The notes under the pieces were generated by a model. It saw nothing but the letters and a program-made list of their open reading frames with translations. It made no database searches and was not told the DNA's origin. From the NCBI RefSeq assembly GCF_023277925.1, contig NZ_CP063832.1:3426001-3490000 (forward strand): a stretch of 64,000 nucleotides of DNA. Direction: 5' to 3'. The DNA is from Pseudomonas entomophila. Its GTDB lineage: Bacteria > Pseudomonadota > Gammaproteobacteria > Pseudomonadales > Pseudomonadaceae. Positions 17,959 through 27,951 of this stretch are shown one piece after another; positions within the stretch are counted from its first letter, which is position 1, and every line of letters starts with the position of its first letter. Both the position numbers and the translations under genes were made by a program.

Positions 17959-18857
17959 ACGCGGCCTGGGGTGTTGGCGGGGAGGTTGGCGTGTTGTAGC
18001 CAACCCAACGCGATCGGCCACAGGCTTTCGCGGAAACGGTCGTGGAAAAAGGCGAAATGGCCGATCGCCCCGACCGAGATATCCACAGGCGCCAGGCGCA
18101 GGTGCCTGCGCACGGTACCGTCCAGATAGCCCAACAGGCGCTCGGTCGCGGCCACCGTGCCGAACGGGTCGTCGGTCAGGCTGATGGCCAGGGTGGCGGC
18201 CTGGACCTGGGCGAACGGCGGCGCTTCAAGAGAGCGCCCGCTCGGGCGCTGCTCGTAGCGTGGCGTGCGTGTGCTCCAGTCACGCACCACCCCTGCCGGG
18301 GTGTCCTCCAGCCAACCGAGGCGCTTGCCCGGAAAGTATCCGAACACTCGCGTCAGCAGCGGCATCACCACATGCCATTTGCCGAACAACTGCCAGCGCT
18401 GGCCCGCCGCGTAGTCGCGCCAATAGGCGAACTGCGCACCCACCAGCACCGCATGCCTGACCTGCGCCGCGGACGGCGCCAACCCCAGCGCCCACCCCCC
18501 GAAACTGTGCCCGACCACGTGTACCGGCTGGTTGGGGTACTCGAGAGCGGCCAGTTGCAGCATGGCCTCGAAGTCCAACCGCCCCCAGTCACTCCAGCTG
18601 GCCTGGAACCCGCGCAGCGACGCCGGGCGCGACTCACCGATGCCACGGTAGTCGTAGGTCAGCACATCGAAACCCTGGGCGAAGAGGTAGTCGGCGAAAC
18701 GGGCGTAGTAGCGGCAGCGCACCGAGGTGGCGGCGTTGATGATCACCAACGGGCGCTGGCGGTCGGGTGTGGCATGGCGCCAGCAAAAGCCTCCGAGGCT
18801 GTAGCCGTCGGCGGCGGTGTGGCGAAAGGCGGTGGCGGGTTGAGTGAGGCTGCTCAT
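17952..18857 (-). CDS. Alpha/beta hydrolase
   Basis: A 301-aa serine-hydrolase-like protein. The strand-helix motif LVIINAATSVRCRYYARFADYL replaces the usual HG loop, and the nucleophile elbow is VVGHSFGGWAL (GHSFG). DYRGIGESRP and the late IGHFAFFHDRFRE supply the other family landmarks. This sequence type is the YheT/PHB-depolymerase-like branch often annotated only as alpha/beta hydrolase. The start MSSLTQPATAF is at 18857. The substrate is unknown. Confidence 0.82.
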   Translation of the reverse strand: MSSLTQPATAFRHTAADGYSLGGFCWRHATPDRQRPLVIINAATSVRCRYYARFADYLFAQGFDVLTYDYRGIGESRPASLRGFQASWSDWGRLDFEAMLQLAALEYPNQPVHVVGHSFGGWALGLAPSAAQVRHAVLVGAQFAYWRDYAAGQRWQLFGKWHVVMPLLTRVFGYFPGKRLGWLEDTPAGVVRDWSTRTPRYEQRPSGRSLEAPPFAQVQAATLAISLTDDPFGTVAATERLLGYLDGTVRRHLRLAPVDISVGAIGHFAFFHDRFRESLWPIALGWLQHANLPANTPGRVL

Positions 18858-18898
18858 GGCGCGCTCCCTGCGGTTGTGCGCCAACGCTAGCAAAACGG

Positions 18899-18987
18899 CC
18901 CTTTCGCCGACAAGCCGGCTTCTACGAGGGCTGCGCCAATCTCTGGGATGGCGCTCGCCCCGCAGTAGCCGGCTTGTCGGCGAACAA
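18899..18987. repeat. Inverted REP pair
   Basis: TTCGCCGACAAGCCGGCTTC and TAGCCGGCTTGTCGGCGAA are opposing REP units downstream of fabV. Confidence 0.75.
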
Positions 18988-19001
18988 CTAGATAGAAAGC
19001 G

Positions 19002-20213
19002 TTACAGCTCGACGCAGTCGAACTTCACGTCGGTGGCCACGTCTTCGTCGTAGTTGACGTCAGCGCGCTCGAAGCCGAACAGGTTGAGGAACTGCTTCTT
19101 GTAACCGGCGTAGTCGGTCAGTTCGAACAGGTTCTCGGTGGTCACCTGCGGCCACATGGCTTTGCAGGCGTCCTGCACGTCATCGCGCAGTTCCCAGTCG
19201 TCCAGGCGCAGGCGGGCTTTCTCGTCCACAGCTGCCGGGGCGCCGTCGGCGCGGTACATGCGGTCGCGGAACATGCGGTCCAGCTGGTCCTGGGTGCCTT
19301 CGTGGACGCCCTTCTCCTGCATGATCTTGAACACCATCGACAGGTACAGCGGCATCACCGGGATAGCCGAGCTGGCCTGGGTGACGACCGACTTGAGCAC
19401 CGCCACGTTGGCGCCGCCTTTGACTTCGCCGGCCAGTTTCTTGTCCAGGCGCAGGGCGGTTTCGTCCAGGTCCTGCTTGGCCTGGCCCAGGGCACCGTGC
19501 CAGTAGATCGGCCAGGTGATTTCGGTGCCGATGTAGCTGAAGGCCACGGTGCGCGCGCCTTCGGCCAACACGTCGGCGCCAGCCAGGGCGTCGATCCACA
19601 GCTGCCAGTCCTGGCCACCCATCACGGTGACGGTGTCGGCAATTTCCTGCTCGGTGGCCGGCTCGATGCTGGCCTCGATGATGGTGTCCTTGTTGGTGTC
19701 GATGGCGGTCGACTTGTACGGCTGGCCGATTGGTTTGAGCGCCGAGCGGATCAGTTCACCGGTCTGCGGCAGCTTGCGCACCGGCGAGGCCAGCGAGTAG
19801 ATGACCAGGTCGACCTTGCCGCCCATTTCGTTCTTGATCAGCTCGATCACTTTGGCGCGGGCTTCGTCGGAGAAGGCGTCACCGTTGATCGACTTGCTGT
19901 ACAGGCCTTCGGCCTTGGCGAACTTGTCGAAGGCGGCGGCGTTGTACCAGCCAGCGGTACCGGCCTTGGTCTCGGTGCCCGGCTTTTCGAAGAACACGCC
20001 CAGGGTGTCGGCCTTGAAACCGAACGCCGCGGTGATGCGCGCGGCCAGGCCGTAGCCGCTGGAGGCGCCGATCACCAGGACTTTCTTCGGACCATCCTCG
20101 CGCACGCCCAGCTTGCGGGTGGCTTCGATCTGGTCACGGACGTTGAGCTCGCAGCCCTTGGGGTGAGTCGTGGTGCAGATGAAACCGCGAACCTTGGGAT
20201 GAATGATGGCCAA
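19002..20213 (-). CDS. fabV: Enoyl-ACP (trans-2-enoyl-CoA) reductase FabV
   Basis: This NADH-dependent enzyme reduces enoyl-ACP in the last step of fatty acid elongation; FabV enzymes are triclosan-resistant. The protein is 403 aa, the normal size. The cofactor site is [16 protein letters not shown] (residues 46-60) and the FabV active-site pattern Tyr237-x8-Lys246 is intact in [13 protein letters not shown]. The N-terminus [15 protein letters not shown] matches the family. It is apparently monocistronic, with REP elements on both sides. Confidence 0.95.
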   Translation of the reverse strand: MAIIHPKVRGFICTTTHPKGCELNVRDQIEATRKLGVREDGPKKVLVIGASSGYGLAARITAAFGFKADTLGVFFEKPGTETKAGTAGWYNAAAFDKFAKAEGLYSKSINGDAFSDEARAKVIELIKNEMGGKVDLVIYSLASPVRKLPQTGELIRSALKPIGQPYKSTAIDTNKDTIIEASIEPATEQEIADTVTVMGGQDWQLWIDALAGADVLAEGARTVAFSYIGTEITWPIYWHGALGQAKQDLDETALRLDKKLAGEVKGGANVAVLKSVVTQASSAIPVMPLYLSMVFKIMQEKGVHEGTQDQLDRMFRDRMYRADGAPAAVDEKARLRLDDWELRDDVQDACKAMWPQVTTENLFELTDYAGYKKQFLNLFGFERADVNYDEDVATDVKFDCVEL

Positions 20214-20350
20214 TGTCTGTACCTCGTCAGGTTTAGGCTGGGGCAGCGCCTGGATTCGGGGCGCTGCCGTTTGATCTAGAGGGTGAGACTACCCTCGCGG
20301 GATATCCGACACATATTACGGGGTGATTCACATTGCTGCATCGTCTGCAC

Positions 20351-20450
20351 GGCCCCGTTCGCCGGCAAAGCCGGCTCCTACAGGTACGGCATCGATCTTG
20401 AGGTAGGCGCGGTCATCGTAGGAGCTGGCTTTGCCGGCGAACACGGGCCA
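20351..20450. repeat. Inverted REP pair
   Basis: TTCGCCGGCAAAGCCGGCTC and GGAGCTGGCTTTGCCGGCGAA lie between the fabV start and the end of the LysR gene, possibly insulating the two. Confidence 0.8.
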
Positions 20451-20484
20451 AGCCCGGGCCATGCGCCCACAGGGAATCGCACCC

Positions 20485-21333
20485 TCAACGCAGCAGGGCT
20501 TCGCGCAGCCACGCCAGGAACTGCCGCGCCAGCGGGTCCTCCTGGCTTTCCCAATGCACCAGGCAGCTCCACACCGGCCCGCGCACACGCTGCTCAGACA
20601 GGGGCCGCAAGCGCCCTTCATCGACCATTCGCCGCGCCAGCAACTGGCTGACCAAGGCGATCCCCAGCCCCTCGCCCGCCGCCTCCAGCAGCAACCCCGG
20701 GTCGGAAAAATTCAGCCCTTTGCCCTGCTGCCCCACCGCCTCGCCGCCCTCCAGTTGCCAGTGGCTCCAGTCCATCTCCCGCTCACCGTGCAACGTGGTG
20801 CGCCCCTGCTCAGGCAATGCCGGGTGGCAAGCCGGATACAGCTGGTCCTGATGCAACACGGTGAAGCTGCATTCGGCCTGCGGGCCGATATCGTCGCGAA
20901 TGGCCAGGTCGATGGTTTCGCTGGCCATGTCCGGCACCTCGAAGCTGGTGAACAGCCACAAATCGACGTCCGGATGACGCTGGTGGAAGTCCGCCAGGCG
21001 CGGCAGCAGCCAGTGGCGGGCAAAGGCCGGGGTGGTGTTGACCACCAGCTGGTTGGGCTTGCGGTACTGGTCGAGGCGACGGATCCCCACCGCCAGTTGC
21101 TGCAGCAGGGCCTGGGTGGTGCTGAGCAGGTCGTGCCCGGCATCGGTGAGGCTGACGCTGCGCCCACTGCGGTGGAACAGCGGCTGCTCCAGGTAGCTCT
21201 CCAGGCTGCGGATCTGCTGGCTGATCGCCGACTGGGTGAGGTTCAGGGCCTCGGCGGCCTTGTGGAAGCTGCCCAGGCGGGCGGCGGCTTCGAAGCCGCG
21301 CAGGGCGTTTAGCGGGGGCCAGTGTTTGAGCAT
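20485..21333 (-). CDS. LysR-type regulator (GcvA-like), facing the agmatine operon
   Basis: A 282-aa LysR-type protein with helix-turn-helix (LNALRGFEAAARLGSFHKAA; LNLTQSAISQQIRSLES) and an effector domain with HPDVDLWLF and LLEAAGEGLGIALVSQLLARR, close to the GcvA/AmpR group. It is divergent from aguA with 134 bp between. In P. aeruginosa the agu operon is controlled by a TetR-type AguR, so a LysR-type regulator here would be a replacement. Regulation is inferred from position. Confidence 0.8.
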   Translation of the reverse strand: MLKHWPPLNALRGFEAAARLGSFHKAAEALNLTQSAISQQIRSLESYLEQPLFHRSGRSVSLTDAGHDLLSTTQALLQQLAVGIRRLDQYRKPNQLVVNTTPAFARHWLLPRLADFHQRHPDVDLWLFTSFEVPDMASETIDLAIRDDIGPQAECSFTVLHQDQLYPACHPALPEQGRTTLHGEREMDWSHWQLEGGEAVGQQGKGLNFSDPGLLLEAAGEGLGIALVSQLLARRMVDEGRLRPLSEQRVRGPVWSCLVHWESQEDPLARQFLAWLREALLR

Positions 21334-21346
21334 GCTGATAAGCCTG

Positions 21347-21356
21347 ACTGATCAGT
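21347..21356. promoter_or_regulatory. ACTGATCAGT palindrome in the aguA-LysR divergent region
   Basis: A 10-bp perfect palindrome about 14 bp from the LysR start codon. It could be part of a LysR-type box; the site is short, so confidence is low. Confidence 0.3.
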
Positions 21357-21467
21357 AATCCGCTAAATCTATCGTTTGTCGGCCCGGCTTCCTAGCCATA
21401 GCATTGACACCAACACCCGCGACGGCGGGCTTCGTTGATAAAAATCCCTAATAGATCGGAGTTCACT

Positions 21468-22517
21468 ATGACCCTGTCCCTCGACAGCGGCTGGCGCATG
21501 CCCGCCGAATGGGCCCGCCACGCCGCCACCTGGATGATCTGGCCGCACAACCAAGCGCTATGGGAGTCGGGCTGGGGCGTGACCCTGGCCGACGTGCAGC
21601 GCGACTACGCCCGTGTCGCGGCCACCATCGCCCGCTTCGAGCCGGTGAACATGGTGGTCGACCCCTCGGCCATCGCCATTGCCCGTGAGCTGTGCGGGCC
21701 CGGTATCGAACTGATCGAGCTGGCCGTCGACGACAGCTGGTGCCGTGACAGCGGCCCAACCTTCCTGACCCACCCGCAACACGGCGTGGCCGGCCTGAGC
21801 TGGCGCTTCAACGCCTGGGGCGACAAGTCCGAGCACGGCAAGGACCGCAGCCTGGCCCGGCGCATCCTCGACCACCTGGGTTTCGAAGGCCTGAGCACCC
21901 CGCTGTGCAACGAAGGCGGCGCCATCCATGTGGACGGCGAAGGCACGCTGATCACCACCGAGTCGGTGCTGCTCAACCCCAACCGCAACCCGGGCCTGAG
22001 CAAGGCCGAGTTCGAGGACTGCTTCGCCCGCCTGCTGGGCATCCGCAAGACCATCTGGTTGCCGGGCGACCCGCAGTACGTCACCGGCGACATGACCGAC
22101 GGCCACGTCGATGGCGTGTGCGCCTTCGCCCGCCCCGGCGTGCTGCTGGTGGACGCCACCCACGACCAGCAATCGGTGTATGCCGAAGTGGCCCGCGAGA
22201 ACCGCCGCGCCCTTGAACTGGCCACCGACGCCCAAGGCCGCGCGTTCGAACTGCTCGACCTGTATGAAGCCAGCGCCGCCGTCGACCCGAACGCGGAAGT
22301 GTTCTGCGCCTCGTACACCAACTTCTACCTGGCCAACGACGCCGTGATCATGCCGGCCTACGGCATCGACGCCGACCAGGCCGCCGCGCAACAACTGGCC
22401 CTGGCCTTCCCCGGCCGCGAGATCGTCCCGGTGCGCATCGACCACATCGCCCACGGCGGCGGCGGCATCCACTGCATCACCCAGCAGCAGCCAGCCTGGC
22501 CGGGAGCGCGCCCATGA
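21468..22517 (+). CDS. aguA: Agmatine deiminase (cytosolic)
   Basis: AguA converts agmatine to N-carbamoylputrescine and ammonia, the first step of agmatine use as carbon, nitrogen and putrescine source. The protein is 349 aa. Guanidino-modifying-enzyme motifs include DDSWCRDSGPTF, the EGGAIHVDG turn, GHVDG and the catalytic Cys336 in HGGGGIHCITQQ. The start MTLSLDSGWRMP has a GGAG ribosome site. The stop overlaps the aguB start in ATGA, so the genes are coupled. Confidence 0.95.
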   Translation: MTLSLDSGWRMPAEWARHAATWMIWPHNQALWESGWGVTLADVQRDYARVAATIARFEPVNMVVDPSAIAIARELCGPGIELIELAVDDSWCRDSGPTFLTHPQHGVAGLSWRFNAWGDKSEHGKDRSLARRILDHLGFEGLSTPLCNEGGAIHVDGEGTLITTESVLLNPNRNPGLSKAEFEDCFARLLGIRKTIWLPGDPQYVTGDMTDGHVDGVCAFARPGVLLVDATHDQQSVYAEVARENRRALELATDAQGRAFELLDLYEASAAVDPNAEVFCASYTNFYLANDAVIMPAYGIDADQAAAQQLALAFPGREIVPVRIDHIAHGGGGIHCITQQQPAWPGARP

Positions 22518-23410
22518 GCACCTTGCGCATCGCCACCACGCAGATGGCCTGCAGCTGGGACCTGGCCGCCAACCTCGAGCGCGCCGAGCAACTGGTGCGC
22601 CGGGCCGCCGCCCAGGGCGCCCAGGTGATCCTGCTGCAGGAGCTGTTCGCCACCCCGTACTTCTGCATCGAGCAATGCCACAGCCACCAGGCCCTGGCCC
22701 AGGACTACCACGACAGCCCGCTGCTCAAGCGCTTCGCTGCCCTGGCCAAGGAGCTGGGCGTGGTGTTGCCGCTGAGCTGGTACGAACGCGCCGGCAACGT
22801 CTTCTTCAACTCGCTGACCGTGGCCGACGCCGACGGCAGCCTGCTGGGCGTGTACCGCAAGACCCACATCCCCAACGCCATCGGTTATCAGGAGAAGGAG
22901 TACTTCAGCCCCGGCGACACCGGTTTCAAGGTCTGGGACACCGCCTTCGGCCGCCTGGGCATCGGCATCTGCTGGGACCAATGGTTCCCCGAGACCGCCC
23001 GCTGCCTGGCCCTGATGGGCGCCGAGGTGCTGCTGTTCCCCACCGCCATCGGCTCCGAGCCGGGTGCCACCGAGCTGGATTCGCGCGACCATTGGCAGAT
23101 GGCCATGCGCGGCCACGCCGCCGCCAACCTGCTGCCAGTCGTCGCGGCCAACCGGGTCGGTCATGAAGTGGCGCGCACTGACGACACGCTGTCGATGCGC
23201 TTCTACGGCTCGTCGTTCATCTGCGACCACAAGGGCGCGCTGCTGCAAGAGGCCGACCGCGACAGCAGCGGCGTCTGGCTGCACGACCTGGACCTGGAAC
23301 GCATGCGCGAGGACCGCCTGACCTGGGGCATCTACCGCGACCGCCGCCCCAGCCTGTACACGCCGTTGCTCACGCTGGACGGCCGCACCCCACAGACTGC
23401 GAGGGCCTGA
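22514..23410 (+). CDS. aguB: N-carbamoylputrescine amidohydrolase
   Basis: AguB hydrolyses N-carbamoylputrescine to putrescine, CO2 and ammonia. This 298-aa nitrilase-superfamily enzyme has its Glu-Lys-Cys triad visible as Glu43 (LLQELFATPYF), Lys116 (YRKTHIPN) and Cys153 (GICWDQWFPE). It overlaps aguA by 4 bp and ends 3 bp before the binding-protein gene. Confidence 0.96.
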   Translation: MSTLRIATTQMACSWDLAANLERAEQLVRRAAAQGAQVILLQELFATPYFCIEQCHSHQALAQDYHDSPLLKRFAALAKELGVVLPLSWYERAGNVFFNSLTVADADGSLLGVYRKTHIPNAIGYQEKEYFSPGDTGFKVWDTAFGRLGIGICWDQWFPETARCLALMGAEVLLFPTAIGSEPGATELDSRDHWQMAMRGHAAANLLPVVAANRVGHEVARTDDTLSMRFYGSSFICDHKGALLQEADRDSSGVWLHDLDLERMREDRLTWGIYRDRRPSLYTPLLTLDGRTPQTARA

Positions 23411-23413
23411 ACC

Positions 23414-24508
23414 ATGCCAAGCCGTGCATCGAAACTGCTGGCCATCGCTGCCCTGGTGGCCTGCGCCGGCGTCGCCCAGGCCGAGCAGCAAGCCCTGCGC
23501 CTGTACAACTGGGCCGACTACTTTGCCGAGGACACCCTCAAGCGCTTCACCGCCGAAACCGGCATCCCGGTGATCTACGACGTCATGGACGGCAGCGAGG
23601 TGCTCGAGGCCAAGCTGATGTCCGGGCGCAGCGGCTACGACCTGGTGTTCCCCGGCGACACCGTGGCCGAACGGCTGATGCGCGCCGGCAGCCTGCAGGC
23701 CCTGGACCGCAAGCAGTTGACCGCCCTCGACGACATCGAGCCCGGCCTGCGCCAGCTGCACGACCGCTACCCCAAGGCCAGCCAGGCCACCGTGCCCTAC
23801 ACCTGGGGCACCATCGGCCTGACCATGGATGCGAAGAAGGTCCGCGAGCGCATGCCCGACGCCCCGCTGGACAGCCTCGACCTGCTGTTCAAGCCGGCGC
23901 TGGCGCAAAAGTTCGCCGACTGCGGCATCTCGATCATCGACTCGCCCGACGAGGTGCTGGCCGTGGTGCTTCACTACCTCGGCCGCGAACCGCGCAGCGC
24001 CAAGCGCGAGGACCTGGCCGCCGCCAGCGAGCTGCTCAAGGGCATCCGCCCCTACGTGCGCAAGCTGCAATCGCAGCCAGTCACCGAGCTGGTCAATGGC
24101 AACACCTGCCTGTCGCTGGGCTACAGCGGCGACGTGATCCAGGCCCAACGCACCGCCGAAGCCGCGGGCAAGGCCATCGACTTCCAGTACCGCGTACCCC
24201 GCGAAGGCACCACCATCTGGATGGACACCATGGCCATCCCCGCCGACGCCAAGCACCCGGAGTACGCCTATCGTTTCATCAATTTCGTCATGCGCCCGGA
24301 GAACATGGCGGCGATCAGCAACTTCACCGGCTACCCCACCGCCAGCGCCAAGGCCCGCCCCCTGGTGGACGCGCGCCTGCGCGACAACCCGGACATCTAC
24401 CTCGACGATTCCACCTATACCCGCCTGATCCCGGGCAAGGACATCCCCCAGGCCGACATGCGTGCGCGCATGCGCGTCTGGACCCGCTTCAAGACCGCAC
24501 AGGACTGA
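23414..24508 (+). CDS. Periplasmic polyamine-binding protein (PotF/SpuD-like)
   Basis: A 364-aa extracellular solute-binding protein. A Sec signal (SKLLAIAALVACAGVAQA) is cleaved before EQQALRLYNWADYF. The NWADYF motif and ETGIPVIYDVMDGSEVLEAKLM match the PotD/PotF polyamine-binding group. It sits inside the agmatine operon without ABC permease or ATPase genes nearby, so it must share a transporter encoded elsewhere. Agmatine or putrescine is the likely ligand. Confidence 0.88.
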   Translation: MPSRASKLLAIAALVACAGVAQAEQQALRLYNWADYFAEDTLKRFTAETGIPVIYDVMDGSEVLEAKLMSGRSGYDLVFPGDTVAERLMRAGSLQALDRKQLTALDDIEPGLRQLHDRYPKASQATVPYTWGTIGLTMDAKKVRERMPDAPLDSLDLLFKPALAQKFADCGISIIDSPDEVLAVVLHYLGREPRSAKREDLAAASELLKGIRPYVRKLQSQPVTELVNGNTCLSLGYSGDVIQAQRTAEAAGKAIDFQYRVPREGTTIWMDTMAIPADAKHPEYAYRFINFVMRPENMAAISNFTGYPTASAKARPLVDARLRDNPDIYLDDSTYTRLIPGKDIPQADMRARMRVWTRFKTAQD

Positions 24509-24512
24509 CCCC

Positions 24513-25637
24513 ATGCCAACACGCCGCACCTTCCTTCAACAACTGAGCGTCGTCGCCGGCCTCGGCGCCGCCGCCAGCTTCGGCCTGCCGTTCGGCAGCA
24601 ACAGCGCCCGCGCCGCCGAGGCGGGCCGCTGGTTCATGCCCGACGAAGGCGAAAAGCACGCCCGCGCCTACATCGCCTTCGGCGCCCAGGACGCGATCTG
24701 GGAAGACTTCACCGAAGACGTCCAGGCCGCGCTCGGGCGCATCGCCCGCGCCATCGCCAAATACCAGCCGGTAACGGTGTTCTGCCGCGCCAGCGAACGC
24801 GACATCGCCGAGGAAGAGTGCGCCAGCCACAACATCACCTATGTCGAAACCGAACTGGACGACATCTGGATGCGCGACATCGGCGCCAACTTCGTGATCG
24901 ACGACGATGGCGAGCTGGCGGCGCTGGACTTCAACTTCAACGGCTGGGGCGGCAAGCAGCAGCATCGCCAGGACGCCAAGCTCGCCGCCCGTGTCGCCAA
25001 GCTGGCCGGTGGCGGTTACCAGCGCAGCAAGCTGGTCGGCGAAGGCGGCGGCATCGAGGTGGACGGCCATGGCACCGGGATCATGACCGAGAGCAGCTGG
25101 ATCAACGGCAACCGCAACCCCGGCTGGAGCAAGGCCCAGGTCGAGGAGGAACTGAAGGCGCGGCTGGGCCTGCGCAAGATCATCTGGCTGCCGGGCATCA
25201 AGGGCAAGGACATCACCGACGCCCACGTGGACTTCTACGCGCGCTTCGCGGCGCCCGGCGTGGTGGTGGCGAACCTGGACAACGACCCGGATTCCTATGA
25301 TTACGCCGTGACCCGTAAACACCTGGAGATCCTGCAGAACGCCACCGATGCCGATGGACGCAAGCTGCAGATCCACACCCTGTCGCCGCCGTTGAAACCA
25401 CGCAACAGCAAGTTCAGCAAGGGCAACCCGGACTTCGCAGCGGGGTATATCAACTACTTCGTGATCAATGGCGCGGTGATCGCGCCGCAGTTCGGCGACC
25501 GCAGTGCCGATGAAAAAGCCAAGGCCTTGCTCGAACGACTGTATCCGAAGCGGGACGTGGTGCAGTTGGACATTGATGCGATCGCGGCGGGAGGGGGCGG
25601 GATTCACTGCGTGACCAACCAGTGCCCGGCAGTGTGA
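24513..25637 (+). CDS. Tat-exported agmatine deiminase paralogue
   Basis: A 374-aa agmatine-deiminase/PAD-family protein with a twin-arginine signal: TRRTFLQQL at residues 3-11, then a hydrophobic stretch ending ARA before AEAGRWFMP. Catalytic landmarks are present: [33 protein letters not shown] and Cys366 in [11 protein letters not shown]. It follows the binding-protein gene by 4 bp and is last in the operon. A periplasmic enzyme could degrade agmatine before uptake. It is only distantly like the cytosolic AguA in this operon, so it is not a recent duplication. Confidence 0.88.
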   Translation: MPTRRTFLQQLSVVAGLGAAASFGLPFGSNSARAAEAGRWFMPDEGEKHARAYIAFGAQDAIWEDFTEDVQAALGRIARAIAKYQPVTVFCRASERDIAEEECASHNITYVETELDDIWMRDIGANFVIDDDGELAALDFNFNGWGGKQQHRQDAKLAARVAKLAGGGYQRSKLVGEGGGIEVDGHGTGIMTESSWINGNRNPGWSKAQVEEELKARLGLRKIIWLPGIKGKDITDAHVDFYARFAAPGVVVANLDNDPDSYDYAVTRKHLEILQNATDADGRKLQIHTLSPPLKPRNSKFSKGNPDFAAGYINYFVINGAVIAPQFGDRSADEKAKALLERLYPKRDVVQLDIDAIAAGGGGIHCVTNQCPAV

Positions 25638-25660
25638 ATGCCAGGGGCTGCTGCGCAGCC

Positions 25661-25686
25661 CATTCGCCGGCAAGGCCGGCCCCTAC
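25661..25686. repeat. REP unit after the agmatine operon
   Basis: TTCGCCGGCAAGGCCGGCCC, a single REP-type palindrome 24 bp after the last stop codon of the operon. Confidence 0.7.
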
Positions 25687-25842
25687 CGGATTGCGCAGGC
25701 CTTGGCTGCGAGCAAGCTTAGTTGCCCCGCCAACACCACCCATTCATTTGAAATTCGGATCAATGGCAAAGAAAAACAAACTTCCCAAATAAGCGGCGCC
25801 CATGGATGCTGTGGCGATCACGCTCGTATACGGAGAACAACA

Positions 25843-27024
25843 ATGAACGAAGTCGTCATCGTCGCCGCCACCCGCACTGCCATCGGCAGCTTCCAGGGGG
25901 CCCTGGCCAACGTGTCCGCCGTCGAGCTGGGCGCCGCCGTGATCCGCCAGCTGCTGGCCCAGACCCAGCTGGGCCCGGCCCAGGTCGACGAAGTGATCCT
26001 CGGCCAGGTGCTCACCGCCGGCGCCGGCCAGAACCCCGCCCGCCAGGCCGCCGTGAAGGCCGGCCTGCCCTTTGAGGTCCCGGCCCTGACCCTGAACAAG
26101 GTCTGCGGCTCGGGCCTCAAGGCCCTGCACCTGGCCGCCCAGGCCATCCGCTGCGGCGACGCCGAGGTGGTGATCGCCGGTGGCCAGGAGAGCATGAGCC
26201 TGGCGCCCTACGTGCTGCCGTCGGCCCGTACCGGCCAGCGCATGGGCCACGGCCAACTGATCGACAGCATGATCACCGACGGCCTGTGGGACGCCTTCAA
26301 CGACTACCACATGGGCATCACCGCCGAGAACCTGGTGGAGCAGTACGGCCTCACCCGCGAGCAGCAGGACGCCTTCGCCGCCGAGTCGCAGCGCAAGGCC
26401 GTGGCCGCCATCGAGGCCGGGCGCTTCAAGGACGAGATCACCCCAATCCACATCCCGCAGAAGAAAGGCGAGCCGCTGGTGTTCGACACCGACGAGCAAC
26501 CCCGCCCCGGCACCAGCGCCGAATCCCTCGGCAAACTACGCGCCGCCTTCAAGAAAGACGGCAGCGTCACCGCCGGCAATGCCTCCAGCCTCAACGACGG
26601 CGCCGCCGCGGTGCTGCTGATGAGCGCCGATAAAGCCAAGGCCCTGGGCCTGCCGGTACTGGCCAAGGTCGCCGCCTACGCCAGCGCCGGCGTGGACCCG
26701 GCGATCATGGGCATCGGCCCGGTGTCGGCGACCCAGCGCTGCCTGGACAAGGCCGGCTGGCAGCTGGGCGAGCTGGACCTGATCGAAGCCAACGAAGCCT
26801 TCGCCGCCCAGGCGCTGGCCGTGGGCAAAGGGCTTGAGTGGGACGCCGCGAAGGTCAACGTCAACGGCGGCGCGATCGCCCTGGGCCACCCCATCGGCGC
26901 CTCGGGCTGCCGGGTGCTGGTGACCTTGCTGCACGAGATGATCAAGCGTGATGCCAAGAAAGGGCTGGCGACCCTGTGCATCGGCGGCGGCCAGGGCGTG
27001 GCGCTGGCGATCGAGCGCGGCTGA
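25843..27024 (+). CDS. Acetyl-CoA acetyltransferase (thiolase)
   Basis: A 393-aa type II thiolase, of the kind that condenses two acetyl-CoA or cleaves acetoacetyl-CoA. Nucleophile Cys88 is in [12 protein letters not shown], the NEAFAAQAL motif lies near residue 317, and the second Cys is in [14 protein letters not shown] with the closing CIGGGQG. The start [12 protein letters not shown] follows GGAGAAC. It could be phaA/atoB-like. Neighbours give no pathway, although the acetoacetate made by fahA is one possible source of its substrate. Confidence 0.9.
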   Translation: MNEVVIVAATRTAIGSFQGALANVSAVELGAAVIRQLLAQTQLGPAQVDEVILGQVLTAGAGQNPARQAAVKAGLPFEVPALTLNKVCGSGLKALHLAAQAIRCGDAEVVIAGGQESMSLAPYVLPSARTGQRMGHGQLIDSMITDGLWDAFNDYHMGITAENLVEQYGLTREQQDAFAAESQRKAVAAIEAGRFKDEITPIHIPQKKGEPLVFDTDEQPRPGTSAESLGKLRAAFKKDGSVTAGNASSLNDGAAAVLLMSADKAKALGLPVLAKVAAYASAGVDPAIMGIGPVSATQRCLDKAGWQLGELDLIEANEAFAAQALAVGKGLEWDAAKVNVNGGAIALGHPIGASGCRVLVTLLHEMIKRDAKKGLATLCIGGGQGVALAIERG

Positions 27025-27104
27025 TCCGGTTCGCCGGCGCCTGCACGCTGGACTGCCCGCAAAAGCTTGGACAGCCATCCAACCCTTGGGGCAGCCCACG
27101 ATAC

Positions 27105-27134
27105 CTGTAGGAGCCGGCTGTGCCGGCGAATGGG
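27105..27134. repeat. REP unit
   Basis: TGTAGGAGCCGGCTGTGCCGG lies between the convergent thiolase and SDR genes. Confidence 0.7.
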
Positions 27135-27166
27135 CCGCCCGCAGCGCCACCCGCCGTCAGAGCCTG

Positions 27167-27874
27167 TCAGAAGCGCTCATCCCGCAGCGCAGGCAGGGTG
27201 ATGTCACGCACGTAGCTGGCCGCCGACAGGCTCAGCATCATCCGGCACACCTGCACCACATCATGCAGCGGGATCAACGAACCCTCGCCCCGCTGCGCGG
27301 CCTGCGCCAGCGGCACGTCCAGCCCGTCCTCGGTGTTCAGGTAGCCAAGGTTCAGGCAGCTCACGCCAAGGCCCTGGTCGCGGAAACCTTCGCGCAGTGT
27401 CTCGGCGATGCCGCGCAGGCCGAACTTGCTGGCACCGAAGGTGACTTCAGGCCGACCACTGCCTGGCAGGCCCGACGTGGAGCCGGTGAGGATGATCCGT
27501 GGCCGCTCGCTCTCGAGCAGCACCGGCAGCAGGCGCTTGATCAACAGCAGCGGCGCGGTGATGTTGGTGTCGACCATGCGCTCGATCTGCCCCTCGTCGT
27601 CGTCGAGGAAGCTGTAGCCTTCCTCGAAGGCCCGTTCTTCCCAGATCCCGACGTTGTACACCAGCACGTCCAGCCCGCCTTCAGCCACCGCCTCATGGAT
27701 GACCGTCGCCGCCTGGCGCGGCTGGCTGAGGTCGGCCTCGATCCAGTGCACCGCGCCCGGCAACGACATCGGCCGGGTGCGCGACACGCCAATCAGCGTA
27801 TCGCCTGCATCACCCAGGCCTTCGACCAGTGCCTTACCCAATCCCTTGCTCGCACCTACCACTAGAATTCGCAT
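27167..27874 (-). CDS. SDR-family oxidoreductase
   Basis: A 235-aa short-chain dehydrogenase. The nucleotide site is VVGASKGLGKALVEG, the usual NNAG is replaced by VLVYNVGIWEE, and the catalytic residues lie around ILTGSTSGLPGSGRPEVTFGASKFGLRG. There the Tyr of YxxxK is replaced by Phe (FGASK), so catalysis is doubtful. A GGGAG ribosome site precedes ATG 27874. The substrate is unknown. Confidence 0.75.
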   Translation of the reverse strand: MRILVVGASKGLGKALVEGLGDAGDTLIGVSRTRPMSLPGAVHWIEADLSQPRQAATVIHEAVAEGGLDVLVYNVGIWEERAFEEGYSFLDDDEGQIERMVDTNITAPLLLIKRLLPVLLESERPRIILTGSTSGLPGSGRPEVTFGASKFGLRGIAETLREGFRDQGLGVSCLNLGYLNTEDGLDVPLAQAAQRGEGSLIPLHDVVQVCRMMLSLSAASYVRDITLPALRDERF

Positions 27875-27951
27875 TCGAATCACTCCCTATGGACTGCGCC
27901 AGATAGTACCCTGCCCCGCCTAGCAATTCAGTCGGAAAAACCAGGCCACTC

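Noticed and set aside
22358-24529. 723-codon minus-strand frame over the agmatine operon
   Set aside because: Composition-driven shadow of aguA, aguB and the binding-protein gene; its sequence is low-complexity and rich in Ala, Gly and His.
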